From positions 1 through 64,000 of the forward strand of contig NZ_NPJH01000079.1 in NCBI RefSeq assembly GCF_002251365.1: a stretch of 64,000 nt of DNA, given 5' to 3'. The translations under genes were made by a program, and so were the position numbers. Numbering within the stretch: the stretch's first letter is position 1; each line of letters starts with the position of its first letter. This document shows positions 1 to 8,026 of the stretch, piece by piece. Under the pieces are notes generated by a model that had not been told where the DNA came from, did not search any database, and was given only the letters and a program-made list of their open reading frames with translations. This stretch comes from Prevotella sp. P3-122 (GTDB taxonomy: Bacteria; Bacteroidota; Bacteroidia; Bacteroidales; Bacteroidaceae).

Positions 1-95
1 TTTGCCGCCGGCTTCCTTCAGATTCCACCTCGCGATGGACACCCTTGCCCTTGGCTATGTGATTCCCGCTATTAGGGCTCACTCGGGACTCGCAC
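1..95 (-). mobile_element. Group II intron, 5' part of domain I (runs off the left edge)
   Basis: Read on the minus strand, the sequence starts with GTGCGAG at position 95, matching the GUGYG 5' end of group II introns. It continues with stretches typical of domain I of bacterial group II introns (GAGGTGGAATCTGAAGGAAG, then CCGGCGGCAAA). Only the first 95 nt are inside the window, so the catalytic domain V and any reverse transcriptase/maturase gene lie to the left. The 5' exon is intergenic and begins about 30 nt after a rho-independent terminator, a harmless site. The family call comes from recalled sequence similarity; the exact 5' junction is inferred. Confidence 0.7.
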
Positions 96-124
96 CCGTT
101 AGCTAATGCTCATGCTGAGCGTAC

Positions 125-170
125 CAAAAAAGAGACCCCATGCCCGCCACAAAGGCCGCATGGGGTCTCC
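125..170 (-). terminator. Rho-independent terminator of the 206-565 gene
   Basis: A perfect 12-bp stem (132-143 pairs with 158-169, GAGACCCCATGC) is followed on the minus strand by a run of six T. It lies 36 nt past the stop codon of the small secreted protein gene and separates it from the group II intron. Confidence 0.9.
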
Positions 171-205
171 CCAATTATTCGTCTCTCTCAAAATTTTCTG
201 TTTTC

Positions 206-565
206 TTACTTCAGTCCACGGTTTGCAAGTGTGGTGTTGATGAGCGTAGTGTACTTCGCCATCTGCTTCTTGTCAAGGACATACGACATATAGGTGAGGT
301 TCTTCTCTACAGCCTCGTTCACCTTCTCTGCCTTCTTGTCGGCAGAAGCCTTGGAAGCGTCGAGCATGTCTGTGCGGAACATCTTGTGCACATATTTCAC
401 GGCATCCATCTGGTCGAGGGTCAGTCCAAGTGTGGTACCCAGACGGCGGATGTTCACATGCATGTCGTAAGCGTCTGTCTCGTGGAACGACTTAGCGTCA
501 CTGTTTCCGGCAAATGCCATTGTAATCGTCATAAATGCGACAAGAGTCATAACAATCTTTCTCAT
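206..565 (-). CDS. Small secreted protein of unknown function
   Basis: This 119-residue protein starts with a clear signal peptide (MRKIVM, hydrophobic to about residue 19, then FAGNSDAKS). The mature part is mostly helical and charged, with LGLTLDQMDAVKYVHKMFR near residue 45, loosely like the helical Spy/CpxP-type periplasmic proteins that carry an LTxxQ motif; that resemblance is weak. It is a single-gene unit with its own promoter and strong terminator. Export to the periplasm is well supported; the function is unknown. Confidence 0.75.
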   Translation of the reverse strand: MRKIVMTLVAFMTITMAFAGNSDAKSFHETDAYDMHVNIRRLGTTLGLTLDQMDAVKYVHKMFRTDMLDASKASADKKAEKVNEAVEKNLTYMSYVLDKKQMAKYTTLINTTLANRGLK

Positions 566-669
566 AATTCAATTCTCCTATATTTAAATTAAACATTAGG
601 GCTTCTGTTATCCTGTGCCCCGTTATCCTTAGCGGCGCTCGCTTGCGCCTATTCTCTTGTTTTCGGGTG

Positions 670-700
670 CAAAATTATGCCTTTTGGACATACCCCACAA
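670..700 (-). promoter_or_regulatory. Bacteroidota-type promoter for the 206-565 gene
   Basis: On the minus strand a -7 box TAATTTTG (670-677) lies 20 bp downstream of TTG (698-700), the Bacteroidota primary-sigma layout. It gives a leader of about 100 nt. Confidence 0.7.
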
Positions 701-879
701 GCATAAGAAGGGAAAAATTCCTCATTCTGCCACCTTTTTTGACCTACATCAAACAACCTGCGATATATCAAGCCTGATATCATACTGCTACCCCTGTACG
801 GCAAGCAACAGCCTAAAGACAGGAGTAAGGAAGATAACAAAAAACCATGCAAAAGGGACACTTTCTCGTGTTTTTATTG

Positions 880-887
880 TACCTTTG
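880..887 (+). promoter_or_regulatory. -7 box of the slyD promoter
   Basis: TACCTTTG matches the TAnnTTTG consensus and lies 92 bp before the slyD start. The -33 position is only T-rich, with no clean TTG. The predicted leader contains the composite repeat at 903-955. Confidence 0.65.
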
Positions 888-902
888 CAGAAAAATGGGG
901 CA

Positions 903-955
903 AAAGATAGGAGGAGATAAGAGGAAATAGGAGGAGAGCCCCCTCGACCCCAGAG
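903..955 (+). repeat. Composite purine-rich / CTCGACC repeat (degenerate copy)
   Basis: GATAGGAGGAGATAAGAGG, then AAATAGGAGGAGAG and CCCTCGACCCC. The order (GGAGATA-type units, then TCGACC-type units) matches the better copies at 43360-43421 and on the minus strand at 47636-47715. It lies in the predicted slyD leader. Confidence 0.5.
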
Positions 956-978
956 AAACATTAAGTATAATATATAAA

Positions 979-1632
979 ATGGAGCAATCAACCAACAAGT
1001 TCATAAGAGCAGAATACAAGCTCTATGACGTGACAGACAGCAAGGCGGAACTCCTTGAGGAGACCAAGCCAAACAGACCGTTTGAGTTTATCAGCGGCAT
1101 GGGAATAGCCATCGATGAGTTCGAAAGACAGCTTTCGGACATAGAAGAAGGCGAGAGCTTCGACTTCGTGCTCGAACCGGAGCAGGCCTATGGCGAGCAT
1201 GTGGCAGCAAGGGTATTCGATGTCGACAAGGCTACTTTCTTCAGAAACGGAAAGTTCGACAGCGAATTTATCTACGAGGGAGCCATCGTACCATTGCAGA
1301 ATGGCGAGGAGAGCTTCTACGGGCAAATAGTCGCCATTGGCGACAAAACCGTCAGAGTAGACCTCAACCACCCATATGCCGGCAGAAGACTCAACTTCAA
1401 GGGCAGGATAGTCAGCACCCATGAGGCCACGGCTGAGGAAATGGCGGCGTTCGTAAGCATGCTCAGCGGCGAGGGATGCTGCGGAGGAGGATGCGACAGC
1501 TGCTCTGGGGGACACTGCGGAGGACAACACGAAGGACACTGCGGAGGACACGAGAGCGGCCATTGCGGACACCACGACAGCGGCAAGGAGCAACACTGCA
1601 AGCACCACGGATGCGGACATCACGGTGAATAA
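979..1632 (+). CDS. slyD: SlyD-like FKBP-type peptidyl-prolyl isomerase with metal-binding tail
   Basis: This cytoplasmic FKBP-family prolyl isomerase/chaperone of 217 residues has no signal peptide. Residues 1-150 carry the SlyD-type FKBP core with inserted chaperone flap ([29 protein letters not shown]). From about residue 165 the tail is rich in Cys, His and Gly ([10 protein letters not shown], then repeated GHCGGH-type units), as in the nickel/zinc-binding tail of E. coli SlyD. In E. coli the tail supplies nickel to hydrogenase; here metal storage or buffering is inferred. aroC follows 17 bp later, probably on the same transcript. Confidence 0.9.
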   Translation: MEQSTNKFIRAEYKLYDVTDSKAELLEETKPNRPFEFISGMGIAIDEFERQLSDIEEGESFDFVLEPEQAYGEHVAARVFDVDKATFFRNGKFDSEFIYEGAIVPLQNGEESFYGQIVAIGDKTVRVDLNHPYAGRRLNFKGRIVSTHEATAEEMAAFVSMLSGEGCCGGGCDSCSGGHCGGQHEGHCGGHESGHCGHHDSGKEQHCKHHGCGHHGE

Positions 1633-1649
1633 CAACAATTGCCACGACT

Positions 1650-2726
1650 ATGCGCAACACTTTCGGAAACATATTCACACTCACCACATTCGGCGAAAGC
1701 CATGGCGAGGCTGTGGGAGGCGTCGTTGACGGCATGCCCGCCGGCATTGCCATCGACACTGGCTTCATACAGCAAGAGCTGGACCGCAGACGACCGGGAC
1801 AGAGCCGCATAACGACAAGCAGGCAAGAGGCCGACAGGGTGGAACTGCTGAGCGGAGTGTTCGAGGGACGCTCTACGGGGTGCCCCATAGGCTTCATCGT
1901 AAGGAACACCAACCAGCACAGCCAGGACTACGAGAACATGAGATGCCTCTTCCGACCCTCGCACGCCGACTATACATACCAGCAGAAGTACGGCATCAGG
2001 GACCACAGGGGAGGAGGACGCTCGTCTGCAAGAATCACCATTGCCAGATGCGTGGGAGGAGCACTCGCCAAGCTGGCTCTCAGGGAGCTGGGCATCACCA
2101 TACAGGCCTACACCTCGCAGGTGGGCACCATAGCACTGCAGGGCGACTATACATGCTACGACCTGGCTAATGCGGAGACTAACATCGTGAGATGTCCCGA
2201 CACAATGGTGGCAAAGGAGATGGAAGACCTCATAGCAAGCGTCAAGGCCAAGGGCGACACCATAGGAGGCATCATCACCTGCGTCATCAAGGGATGCCCT
2301 CCGGGACTGGGAGAGCCGGAATTCGGTAAGCTGCACGCACAGCTCGGAGCGGCAATGCTGGGCATCAACGCCGTGAAGGGATTTGAGTATGGTGAGGGCT
2401 TCGGATGCGTGGCAACCAAGGGAAGCCAGCAGAACGATGTCTTCCGGAACGAGGAAGGCAGGATAACAACAGCGTCAAACCACAGCGGAGGCATACAGGG
2501 AGGCATCAGCAACGGACAGGACATATACTTCCGGGTGGCGTTCAAGCCCGTAGCGACAATACTGCAGGAGCAGGAGACGGTAGACCTGGAAGGCAACCAC
2601 ACAACGCTGAAAGCACGGGGCAGGCACGACCCATGCGTGCTGCCAAGAGCCGTCCCAATAGTCGAGGCCATGGCAGCAATGGTAATTCTCGACAACTGGT
2701 TAGCAAGCAAGACTGTCAAGCTCTGA
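1650..2726 (+). CDS. aroC: Chorismate synthase
   Basis: AroC converts 5-enolpyruvylshikimate-3-phosphate to chorismate using reduced FMN, the last shikimate-pathway step. The 358-residue length is normal. Family signatures are visible: [19 protein letters not shown] near residue 14, the [16 protein letters not shown] segment, and [10 protein letters not shown] near residue 125. The start MRNTFGNIF is standard. Chorismate feeds the menaquinone operon at 44754-50872, and aroB lies at 42295, although these loci are not linked. A strong hairpin overlaps the stop codon. Confidence 0.97.
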   Translation: MRNTFGNIFTLTTFGESHGEAVGGVVDGMPAGIAIDTGFIQQELDRRRPGQSRITTSRQEADRVELLSGVFEGRSTGCPIGFIVRNTNQHSQDYENMRCLFRPSHADYTYQQKYGIRDHRGGGRSSARITIARCVGGALAKLALRELGITIQAYTSQVGTIALQGDYTCYDLANAETNIVRCPDTMVAKEMEDLIASVKAKGDTIGGIITCVIKGCPPGLGEPEFGKLHAQLGAAMLGINAVKGFEYGEGFGCVATKGSQQNDVFRNEEGRITTASNHSGGIQGGISNGQDIYFRVAFKPVATILQEQETVDLEGNHTTLKARGRHDPCVLPRAVPIVEAMAAMVILDNWLASKTVKL

Positions 2727-2744
2727 CAGTCTTGCTTGCTTTAT
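2702..2744. terminator. Bidirectional terminator between aroC and pyrD
   Basis: A long near-perfect inverted repeat (AGCAAGCAAGACTGTCA and its complement) spans the aroC stop codon and ends in TTTAT. The convergent pyrD gene ends 10 bp further on, so the hairpin probably serves both strands. Confidence 0.8.
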
Positions 2745-2753
2745 ACAACATCA

Positions 2754-3659
2754 TCACACAACGCCAACAATCTCGCTCACCGATGAGCATCCGTGGGCGT
2801 CGAGCCATGCGGAGATGCCATTCTTGACCTTCACCGACACGGCAGGGTCAAGGAAGTTGGCCGTACCAATCTCTATGGCCGTGGCACCGGCCATGAGGAA
2901 CTCTATGGCATCCTCAGCCGTGCAGATGCCGCCAAGACCAACAACGGGTATGCCGACGCCACGCGACACCTGATGGACCATGCGCACGGCTACTGGCTTC
3001 ACGGCAGGACCACTCAGGCCGCCCGTACCGATGCTCAGACGCGGACAACGGCGCTCTATGTCGATGGACATGCCCATAAGGGTATTGATCAGCGACAGGG
3101 CATCAGCACCCTCGGCCTCGCAGGCCTTGGCGATGTCCACGATATTGGTGACATTGGGCGACAACTTCACGATGAGCGTCTTATGGTATCTCTCCCTGAC
3201 AGCCCTCACAACACTGGCCGCACCACTGCACGTCACGCCAAAAGCCATACCGCCATCCCTAACGTTGGGACAGGAGATGTTAAGCTCTATGGCAGGAATA
3301 GCCTCCAGGGCATCAATCTTCTCCGCACACAGGGCGTAGGTCTCGGGAGAGTCACCGCTGACGTTCACTATCATCCTCGTATCAATATCCTTGATCTGAG
3401 GATAGATATGCTCACAGAAGTAATCCACGCCCTTGTTCTGCAATCCTACACAGTTGAGCATTCCACCCGTGGTCTCGGCCATACGCGGATAATCGTTGCC
3501 CTCACGGGGCTTTAAGGTAGTACCCTTGACGATGATACCGCCAATCTCGTCCAACGGGACAAGGTCGGCAAACTCAAGACCATAGCCGAAAGTACCCGAA
3601 GCGGTCATCACGGGATTCTTCAATTCCAATGACCCAATCTTTACATTTAGAGCTGCCAT
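2754..3659 (-). CDS. pyrD: Dihydroorotate dehydrogenase B, catalytic subunit
   Basis: The FMN-containing class 1B subunit oxidises dihydroorotate to orotate in pyrimidine synthesis. It has 301 residues. [11 protein letters not shown] near residue 128 holds the active-site Cys of class 1 enzymes; KLSPNVTN and [12 protein letters not shown] follow, and VVGLGGI and [12 protein letters not shown] form the phosphate/FMN site. It overlaps the upstream electron-transfer subunit by 13 nt, the usual coupled arrangement of the heterotetrameric NAD-dependent enzyme. Confidence 0.97.
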   Translation of the reverse strand: MAALNVKIGSLELKNPVMTASGTFGYGLEFADLVPLDEIGGIIVKGTTLKPREGNDYPRMAETTGGMLNCVGLQNKGVDYFCEHIYPQIKDIDTRMIVNVSGDSPETYALCAEKIDALEAIPAIELNISCPNVRDGGMAFGVTCSGAASVVRAVRERYHKTLIVKLSPNVTNIVDIAKACEAEGADALSLINTLMGMSIDIERRCPRLSIGTGGLSGPAVKPVAVRMVHQVSRGVGIPVVGLGGICTAEDAIEFLMAGATAIEIGTANFLDPAVSVKVKNGISAWLDAHGCSSVSEIVGVV

Positions 3660-4429
3660 TTCAATTTCCTAATATTTAACACTGGACCTTCCTTGCACAC
3701 ACACACATTACCCTCGACGGTGTTCTCCACACAACACAGACAGGCACCAAGCCCGCACGCCATAAGGTTCTCAAGAGACACCTCGCACTCTATGCCGTGG
3801 CTCTTGGCATAACGGGCCACAGACACCATCATGGGCTTGGGACCGCAAGTGGAGATAAAGTCGAAATGCTCCGACTGCAAGGCCGAATGATTGGTGACAA
3901 AGCCCTGCTCGCCCAAGCTGCCGTCCTCTGTAGTGACCAGCACCCTGCCTACCGCCCTGAACATCTCCAGCTCAAGGAGCTCTGAGCCTGTACGGGCACC
4001 AAGGAGAAACGTCGGCTCACCGCCCATCTCCCTAATCTTCCTGCCGAAATACAACAGCGGAGCAACACCTACGCCACCACCAACAAGAAGCACCTTGTCG
4101 GAAGGCGAGGAAGGCATGGTGAAACCATTGCCCAAAGGAAGCAGGCAGTTAAGGGTATCGCCGGCGCACAGACGCCCCAAACGGCGCGTGCCGTCACCGA
4201 TAGTAGCAACGAGGAGCCACAACTCTCCGGCTTCCTCGTCGACATTGTTGATGGAGATGGGACGCCGAAGGAATGTCGAGGGACTATCGTCTACGCGAAC
4301 CTCAACAAACTGCCCAGGCAGCATCTCCGGCAAACCGTCGGGGGAGGAAAGCCTCAGCAGGACATGCTTCTCGCTCAACCTCTCCACGGAATTCACCTTA
4401 AGGTCTATGCAATATTTCTTCATTTCCAT
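3647..4429 (-). CDS. pyrK: Dihydroorotate dehydrogenase B, electron-transfer subunit
   Basis: This 260-residue FAD/[2Fe-2S] protein passes electrons from PyrD to NAD+. Visible are the FAD-binding RRPISINN segment near residue 55, the NAD-binding [15 protein letters not shown] near residue 115, and a C-terminal cysteine cluster ([11 protein letters not shown], then NVCVC) that binds the iron-sulfur cluster. It is the first gene of a two-gene operon and overlaps pyrD by 13 nt. A -7 box (TATCTTTG) lies 55 bp upstream. Confidence 0.96.
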   Translation of the reverse strand: MEMKKYCIDLKVNSVERLSEKHVLLRLSSPDGLPEMLPGQFVEVRVDDSPSTFLRRPISINNVDEEAGELWLLVATIGDGTRRLGRLCAGDTLNCLLPLGNGFTMPSSPSDKVLLVGGGVGVAPLLYFGRKIREMGGEPTFLLGARTGSELLELEMFRAVGRVLVTTEDGSLGEQGFVTNHSALQSEHFDFISTCGPKPMMVSVARYAKSHGIECEVSLENLMACGLGACLCCVENTVEGNVCVCKEGPVLNIRKLKWQL

Positions 4430-4483
4430 ATATTATTTAATAATGTGGAACCATCAGAATTCCACCATGAATGTTATCAGTTG

Positions 4484-4491
4484 CAAAGATA
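4484..4491 (-). promoter_or_regulatory. -7 box of the pyrK-pyrD promoter
   Basis: TATCTTTG on the minus strand, 55 bp upstream of pyrK, fits TAnnTTTG. I see no clean TTG at the -33 position. Confidence 0.55.
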
Positions 4492-4568
4492 ACACAAAAT
4501 AACTATAACTCTACTTTCGACGGTAGATAAAAGAAGTTAAAAGGAAGAATGGATAAAGAGAGGACAAG

Positions 4569-4613
4569 AGGGGAATGAGGTTATGAGATTGTGAACATAA
4601 GCCTCATTCCCTT
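4569..4613 (-). terminator. Hairpin after the XRE regulator gene
   Basis: GGGAATGAGG (4571-4580) pairs with CCTCATTCCC (4602-4611) around a 21-nt loop. The T tract on the minus strand is weak, so termination is plausible rather than certain. Confidence 0.55.
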
Positions 4614-4624
4614 GTTACGCCATC

Positions 4625-5098
4625 TCACTTCTTGGGCACGAAAGTCTCCCAAGTCTGGTCGTCGTAGAATATCCTTATCTCTGCTATCTTACGTTCGGGC
4701 TTGTCAATTATTTTGATAGCAGTTTGCCGTTGATTATTTAGTGTTGGACTGACACCCCGCGAGTTTGCAGCAGCCTGAGCGCCTCCAGATAGGGCAGAGG
4801 ACATGCCGTCGAAGTCTATAGACAGCGGAGCGTTGGCTTCGGCTGTTGCCGGCTTGGGGCTGTCAGCCTGCTGAGAGTCTGTAGCGTACATCTGCCCATG
4901 GCCGAAGAGAAGCCAGTCGGAAGATATGCTTGGTATCTTAGTCTTGATAGACTCTACAATGTTAAGGGTAGGGTTTGTCCTACCAGTGAAGATGCTGCTC
5001 AGGGTTCCTGGTGACACACCGATGAAGGAAGCGAACACTTGTTGGGTCATGTGCTGGCTCTCCATTACTTTCTTAATTCTATCTTTCATGACTGTCAA
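4625..5098 (-). CDS. XRE-family helix-turn-helix regulator
   Basis: This 157-residue protein has an N-terminal XRE/Cro-type HTH (residues 5-65: MTQQVFASFIGVSPGTLSSIF, then NIVESIKTKIPSISSDWLLFG). A disordered, Ala/Ser/Pro-rich linker (75-125) follows, then a short conserved tail (ERKIAEIRIFYDDQTWETF). The HTH plus the DWLLFG ending is common in regulators of Bacteroidales; the tail may sense a ligand or bind a partner. It is monocistronic, with its own promoter and a 720-bp upstream gap. Targets are unknown. Confidence 0.85.
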   Translation of the reverse strand: MTVMKDRIKKVMESQHMTQQVFASFIGVSPGTLSSIFTGRTNPTLNIVESIKTKIPSISSDWLLFGHGQMYATDSQQADSPKPATAEANAPLSIDFDGMSSALSGGAQAAANSRGVSPTLNNQRQTAIKIIDKPERKIAEIRIFYDDQTWETFVPKK

Positions 5099-5816
5099 TT
5101 AATGCTGATTAGAGTCAAAAAGGAGCAAAAAAGCCCGATAATATTTCGATTTACAAAGGTAAAGCAAATATTTGGAATTCGCAACCTTTAAGGGAAGAAT
5201 TTTGTAATTTGAATTTTTGATATTACATTTTAGATATTTAAATCTCTAAAACCAAAAAGCCAAAACATAGTGTATTACAATACAAAACTAAATTTAGACA
5301 TCTAACGGCCGTAACACCAATAATACATGGTTTTAAGACAAACCACTGGCCTGTAACATGTTATTTTCCCTGTATGATAGAGTAAAAATCCGAATATGCA
5401 TAAAACAGGTCTCATTTAGCTGTTATAGAATGGTATTTGATTTACGACGATGATATAAACCGCTTGTTTTCAGCCGTTTATCCTTTAATGGAGAGAAATG
5501 AATAAATTTTCGTTCGGATTTTAAAAATCAGATATTTAAATGTTTAAAATCAAATATTCATATCTGTGCGGATGCTTCGTATTGATAATTATGTTTAATA
5601 TTTTAAATTCTAAATATACATTTGTTTAGTTTTGTATACCAAACATTCAAATCTTAAAACATTAATAAATGTGAACACTAAATTTCGCACGGCCAAAAAG
5701 AGTCATTTTTCTCATTACTGCAATATTTCCGACCAACCTGTCGGAAGCCTCGAAATATTCAATTCTCAGAGCTTTTTCAGCAGGCTCATTCTTCTTGTTT
5801 CCAACAAGTTAGGCAC
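5099..5816. other. Long AT-rich intergenic region with no convincing gene
   Basis: Apart from the XRE promoter (5154-5184) I see no gene here. The 11-mer GATATTTAAAT occurs at 5233-5243 and 5531-5541, possibly as regulator sites. An imperfect hairpin lies at about 5721-5758 (TTCCGAC/GTCGGAA with outer AATATTTC/GAAATATT arms). One frame at 5632-5973 overlaps the holA terminator and 3' end and is rejected. Confidence 0.5.
5154..5184 (-). promoter_or_regulatory. Promoter of the XRE regulator gene
   Basis: TACCTTTG (5154-5161) lies 20 bp downstream of TTG (5182-5184) on the minus strand, close to the Bacteroidota consensus. It lies 56 bp before the start codon. Confidence 0.75.
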
Positions 5817-5842
5817 AAAAAAAGCGTCCTTGCGGGACGCTC
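5817..5842 (-). terminator. Rho-independent terminator of holA
   Basis: AGCGTCC (5823-5829) pairs with GGACGCT (5835-5841), followed on the minus strand by seven T. It lies 37 nt past the holA stop codon. Confidence 0.9.
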
Positions 5843-5878
5843 AATCTGGAAAAAAACAGTGGCATTTTGCGACGTTTT

Positions 5879-6907
5879 TCAGTGCAAAATATAAAAAATC
5901 AGCTCTTTCATCAGGTCACCAGACGACGTATTTGTGTTGTCTATGCCCTTACTTTTGGCATCAATTTCCCTAATTTTGGAAATTATCTGCAACGTTTTCA
6001 TTCCGGAGTAATTTCTCATGCCGGTCATATAGTCCTTGACTCCCCATACCGATTTCAGATCGAGATGCTGCGCAACCGATTTCTCATCGTTCTTGTTCGG
6101 CGCATAATAGGCCAGCATCAGGTTCTGGAAGAAATTAAATAGCAACGGGAGAAACGAGAAGAGAGAGCCTGCCTTAGGATTGCTGTCAAAGTATTTGATA
6201 ATCTGATTTGCCTTTATGACATTCCTGTTCACAATGGCATCGCGCAACTCGAACGAGTTGAAATCCTTGCTCACGCCAATGTTTCTCTCTACCAGCTCCG
6301 GCGTTACCCTACGGTCGTTGTCGGGCAGCGTGATGAGTAGCTTGTCAAGCTCGGATGCCAGACGGCTTAGGTCCGCGCCCACATGCTCGGCCACCATCAT
6401 CGCACTCTTGCTGTCGATGGTAGCCCCGCGCACCTTGAGGTAGCTCTCCACAAATCCCGGTATCTGATAGTCTCTGAGCTTCTTGCTCTCGAAGACCACT
6501 CCCAAGGCCTCGGCCTTGGCGATGATTTTCTTTCTTGCGTCAATGGTTCCGTTCTTATAGCACAATACGACGACTGTTGTGGGAGACGGATTGGAGAGAT
6601 ACTTCTCCAGAGTCTCCAGTCCCTTGAGGTTCTGTGCCTCCTTCACCATAACGAGTCTTCGCCGGGCCATCATCGGGTAGCCCCTGGCCATGTCCACAAT
6701 CTGCGCCACATTGACATCGGCCCCGAACACCACATCCTGATTGAAGTCGCGCTCGTCGGGAGACAGAGCGTGCTCTGCTATGCAGTCGGCAATCTTGTCG
6801 ATGTAATAAGACTCCGCACCCATTAATATATAAATAGGTGAGAATATGCCCGACTTTATGTCGCGCATAATATCATCAAAGCTCTTGTTTTTTTTCTTTT
6901 CTGCCAT
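5879..6907 (-). CDS. holA: DNA polymerase III subunit delta
   Basis: HolA is the delta subunit of the clamp loader, the wrench that opens the beta sliding clamp. At 342 residues it has the family length. It shows the N-terminal AAA-like fold (IYILMGAESYYIDKIADCI, then GYPMMARRRLVMVKEAQNL near residue 75), a middle helical domain (LSRLASELDKLLITL) and the C-terminal collar domain. It is divergent from the HsdR-N-like gene at 6973 and ends at a strong terminator. The poly-Lys start MAEKKKNKSFDDIM is typical in Bacteroidota. Confidence 0.95.
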   Translation of the reverse strand: MAEKKKNKSFDDIMRDIKSGIFSPIYILMGAESYYIDKIADCIAEHALSPDERDFNQDVVFGADVNVAQIVDMARGYPMMARRRLVMVKEAQNLKGLETLEKYLSNPSPTTVVVLCYKNGTIDARKKIIAKAEALGVVFESKKLRDYQIPGFVESYLKVRGATIDSKSAMMVAEHVGADLSRLASELDKLLITLPDNDRRVTPELVERNIGVSKDFNSFELRDAIVNRNVIKANQIIKYFDSNPKAGSLFSFLPLLFNFFQNLMLAYYAPNKNDEKSVAQHLDLKSVWGVKDYMTGMRNYSGMKTLQIISKIREIDAKSKGIDNTNTSSGDLMKELIFYILH

Positions 6908-6915
6908 TTTTTTCG

Positions 6916-6967
6916 TACATTTGCAGGTGGGGAGGAATTTACAAGCCCCACTATGATTGCAAAATTA
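6916..6967. promoter_or_regulatory. Divergent promoters, holA and 6973 gene
   Basis: TACATTTG (6916-6923, plus strand) and TAATTTTG (6960-6967, minus strand) are -7 boxes facing opposite genes within 60 bp. Neither has a clean TTG at the right distance. If both are used, the two leaders overlap. Confidence 0.5.
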
Positions 6968-6972
6968 CGAAA

Positions 6973-7422
6973 ATGATTTCATTAAACCTACCAAGTTACC
7001 AGATAAAAATATCCGGCAACGCCGAAAAGCCCACCATCTGGGATATTCTGCGCCGCCGTTTCGTCGCTCTTACCCCAGAGGAATGGGTAAGGCAACATTT
7101 CGTACACTATCTCATAGAGCATCTCGGCTACCCTACCGCCCTCATGGCAAACGAGACAAGACTGTCCATCGGAGGCAAACAGCTCCGTGCGGACACCGTG
7201 GTCTACGACCACTCTCTCCATCCGCGCGTCATCATTGAGTACAAGGCACCAACCGTGAGGCTCAGCCAGAAAGTGTTCGACCAGATTAGCACATACAACA
7301 TGCTAATGCACGTAGACTACCTGATGGTAAGCAACGGCCTGCAGCACTATTGCTGCAAAATGGATTATGAGAACCAAAAATATTTATTCATAGAGAATAT
7401 TCCGTACTACAATAATCTTTGA
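6973..7422 (+). CDS. Orphan HsdR-N-like PD-(D/E)XK domain protein
   Basis: This 149-residue protein matches the N-terminal nuclease-type domain of type I restriction HsdR subunits and nothing else. It shows PEEWVRQHFVHYLIEHLGYP, a putative active site (RADTVVYDH, then RVIIEYKAP, fitting D-x(n)-E-x-K), and a C-terminal SNGLQHYCCKM segment. There is no helicase part, methylase or specificity gene nearby. Its place divergent from holA recurs, as I recall, in Bacteroidota, suggesting a housekeeping DNA role rather than a restriction system. Real nuclease activity is unproven. Confidence 0.8.
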   Translation: MISLNLPSYQIKISGNAEKPTIWDILRRRFVALTPEEWVRQHFVHYLIEHLGYPTALMANETRLSIGGKQLRADTVVYDHSLHPRVIIEYKAPTVRLSQKVFDQISTYNMLMHVDYLMVSNGLQHYCCKMDYENQKYLFIENIPYYNNL

Positions 7423-7482
7423 CAAAATTATGCCGTATACCGATAACGTAAAGCTGTGACACCATACTTAGGACATACCCTC

Positions 7483-7536
7483 AGACCGTTGACCTCAGAC
7501 CTTTGACCTTAGTCCTTAGACCTCAGACCTTATCCA
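7483..7536 (+). repeat. Tandem heptamer-like repeat (GACCTCAGACCTT units)
   Basis: The tract consists of CTCAGACC, GTTGACCTCAGACC, TTTGACCTTAG, TCCTTAGACCTCAGACC and TT. It fills the gap between the convergent 6973 and 7530 genes. It resembles the TCGACCTT half of the composite repeats at 43360 and 47636. Confidence 0.6.
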
Positions 7537-7814
7537 ATTGTCACCTGCTTGTCCTCGTATTTCACGATGTGTAGCTCGCATGCTTTGCCGAAGAGGTAGA
7601 GCGCCTCCTTGCGCGAGCAGTCGTATTTTTCCTTTAGTGCGAATACGAAGTCCTGTTTGGGCAATGTTTCAGCTTTGTGTTCCTCGAAAATGGCTTTTAT
7701 TTTTATTGTAAGGTCATCCTTGTTGAACCTGACATGTTTCTTGTGCAGATAGTTGAATACTGCAAGTATAAGTATTGTCACGGCGACAATAATAACAACG
7801 TTAGTCGTTTCCAT
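7530..7814 (-). CDS. Small membrane-anchored protein of unknown function
   Basis: This 94-residue protein has one N-terminal membrane helix (about residues 5-22, VVIIVAVTILILAVFNYL). A charged cytoplasmic domain follows (KHVRFNKDDLTIKIKAIFEEH, then CSRKEALYLFGKACEL), which looks like a small winged-helix or helical fold. It is convergent with the 6973 gene. I do not recognise the family. A -7 box (TATATTTG at 7879-7886) lies upstream without a well-placed TTG. Confidence 0.65.
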   Translation of the reverse strand: METTNVVIIVAVTILILAVFNYLHKKHVRFNKDDLTIKIKAIFEEHKAETLPKQDFVFALKEKYDCSRKEALYLFGKACELHIVKYEDKQVTIG

Positions 7815-7980
7815 AATAATATAATTTATAGGTTGTTTTTAAAGTGGGTTATGTAACCAGATTGTTTTCAGTTATCTGCAAATATACGTTTTTTTTCGTT
7901 AAGTTGTACACTCAAATGACAATTATTTGCGATTTTCTTGAAATTTTCCTGCCAAAAGGAGGTTATGTGAATATTTTTTG

Positions 7981-7988
7981 TATCTTTG
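7981..7988 (+). promoter_or_regulatory. -7 box for the DASS transporter gene
   Basis: TATCTTTG lies 38 bp before the ATG at 8027. This argues that the earlier in-frame ATG at 7844 is upstream of the transcript and is not used. Confidence 0.65.
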
Positions 7989-8026
7989 CAAAAGAAATCA
8001 CTTACCTAAACAAACGTATAAACACT

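Larger units (their letters stand above)
566..978. other. Divergent intergenic region, 206-565 gene / slyD
   Basis: This 413-bp region separates two divergently transcribed genes. It holds a promoter for each and, in the slyD 5' leader, a purine-rich composite repeat (903-955). I see no gene; the short frames here are AT-rich, lack homology I recognise and overlap one another. Confidence 0.7.

Noticed and set aside
140..592. 150-codon plus-strand frame opposite the small secreted protein
   Set aside because: It is the antisense shadow of the 206-565 gene, which has a signal peptide, promoter and terminator.
5632..5973. 113-codon plus-strand frame
   Set aside because: It runs through the holA terminator and into the holA 3' end antisense, with no recognisable family features.
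7844..8026. Longer start of the DASS transporter
   Set aside because: The extension spans the promoter at 7981-7988 and has no family-like sequence.
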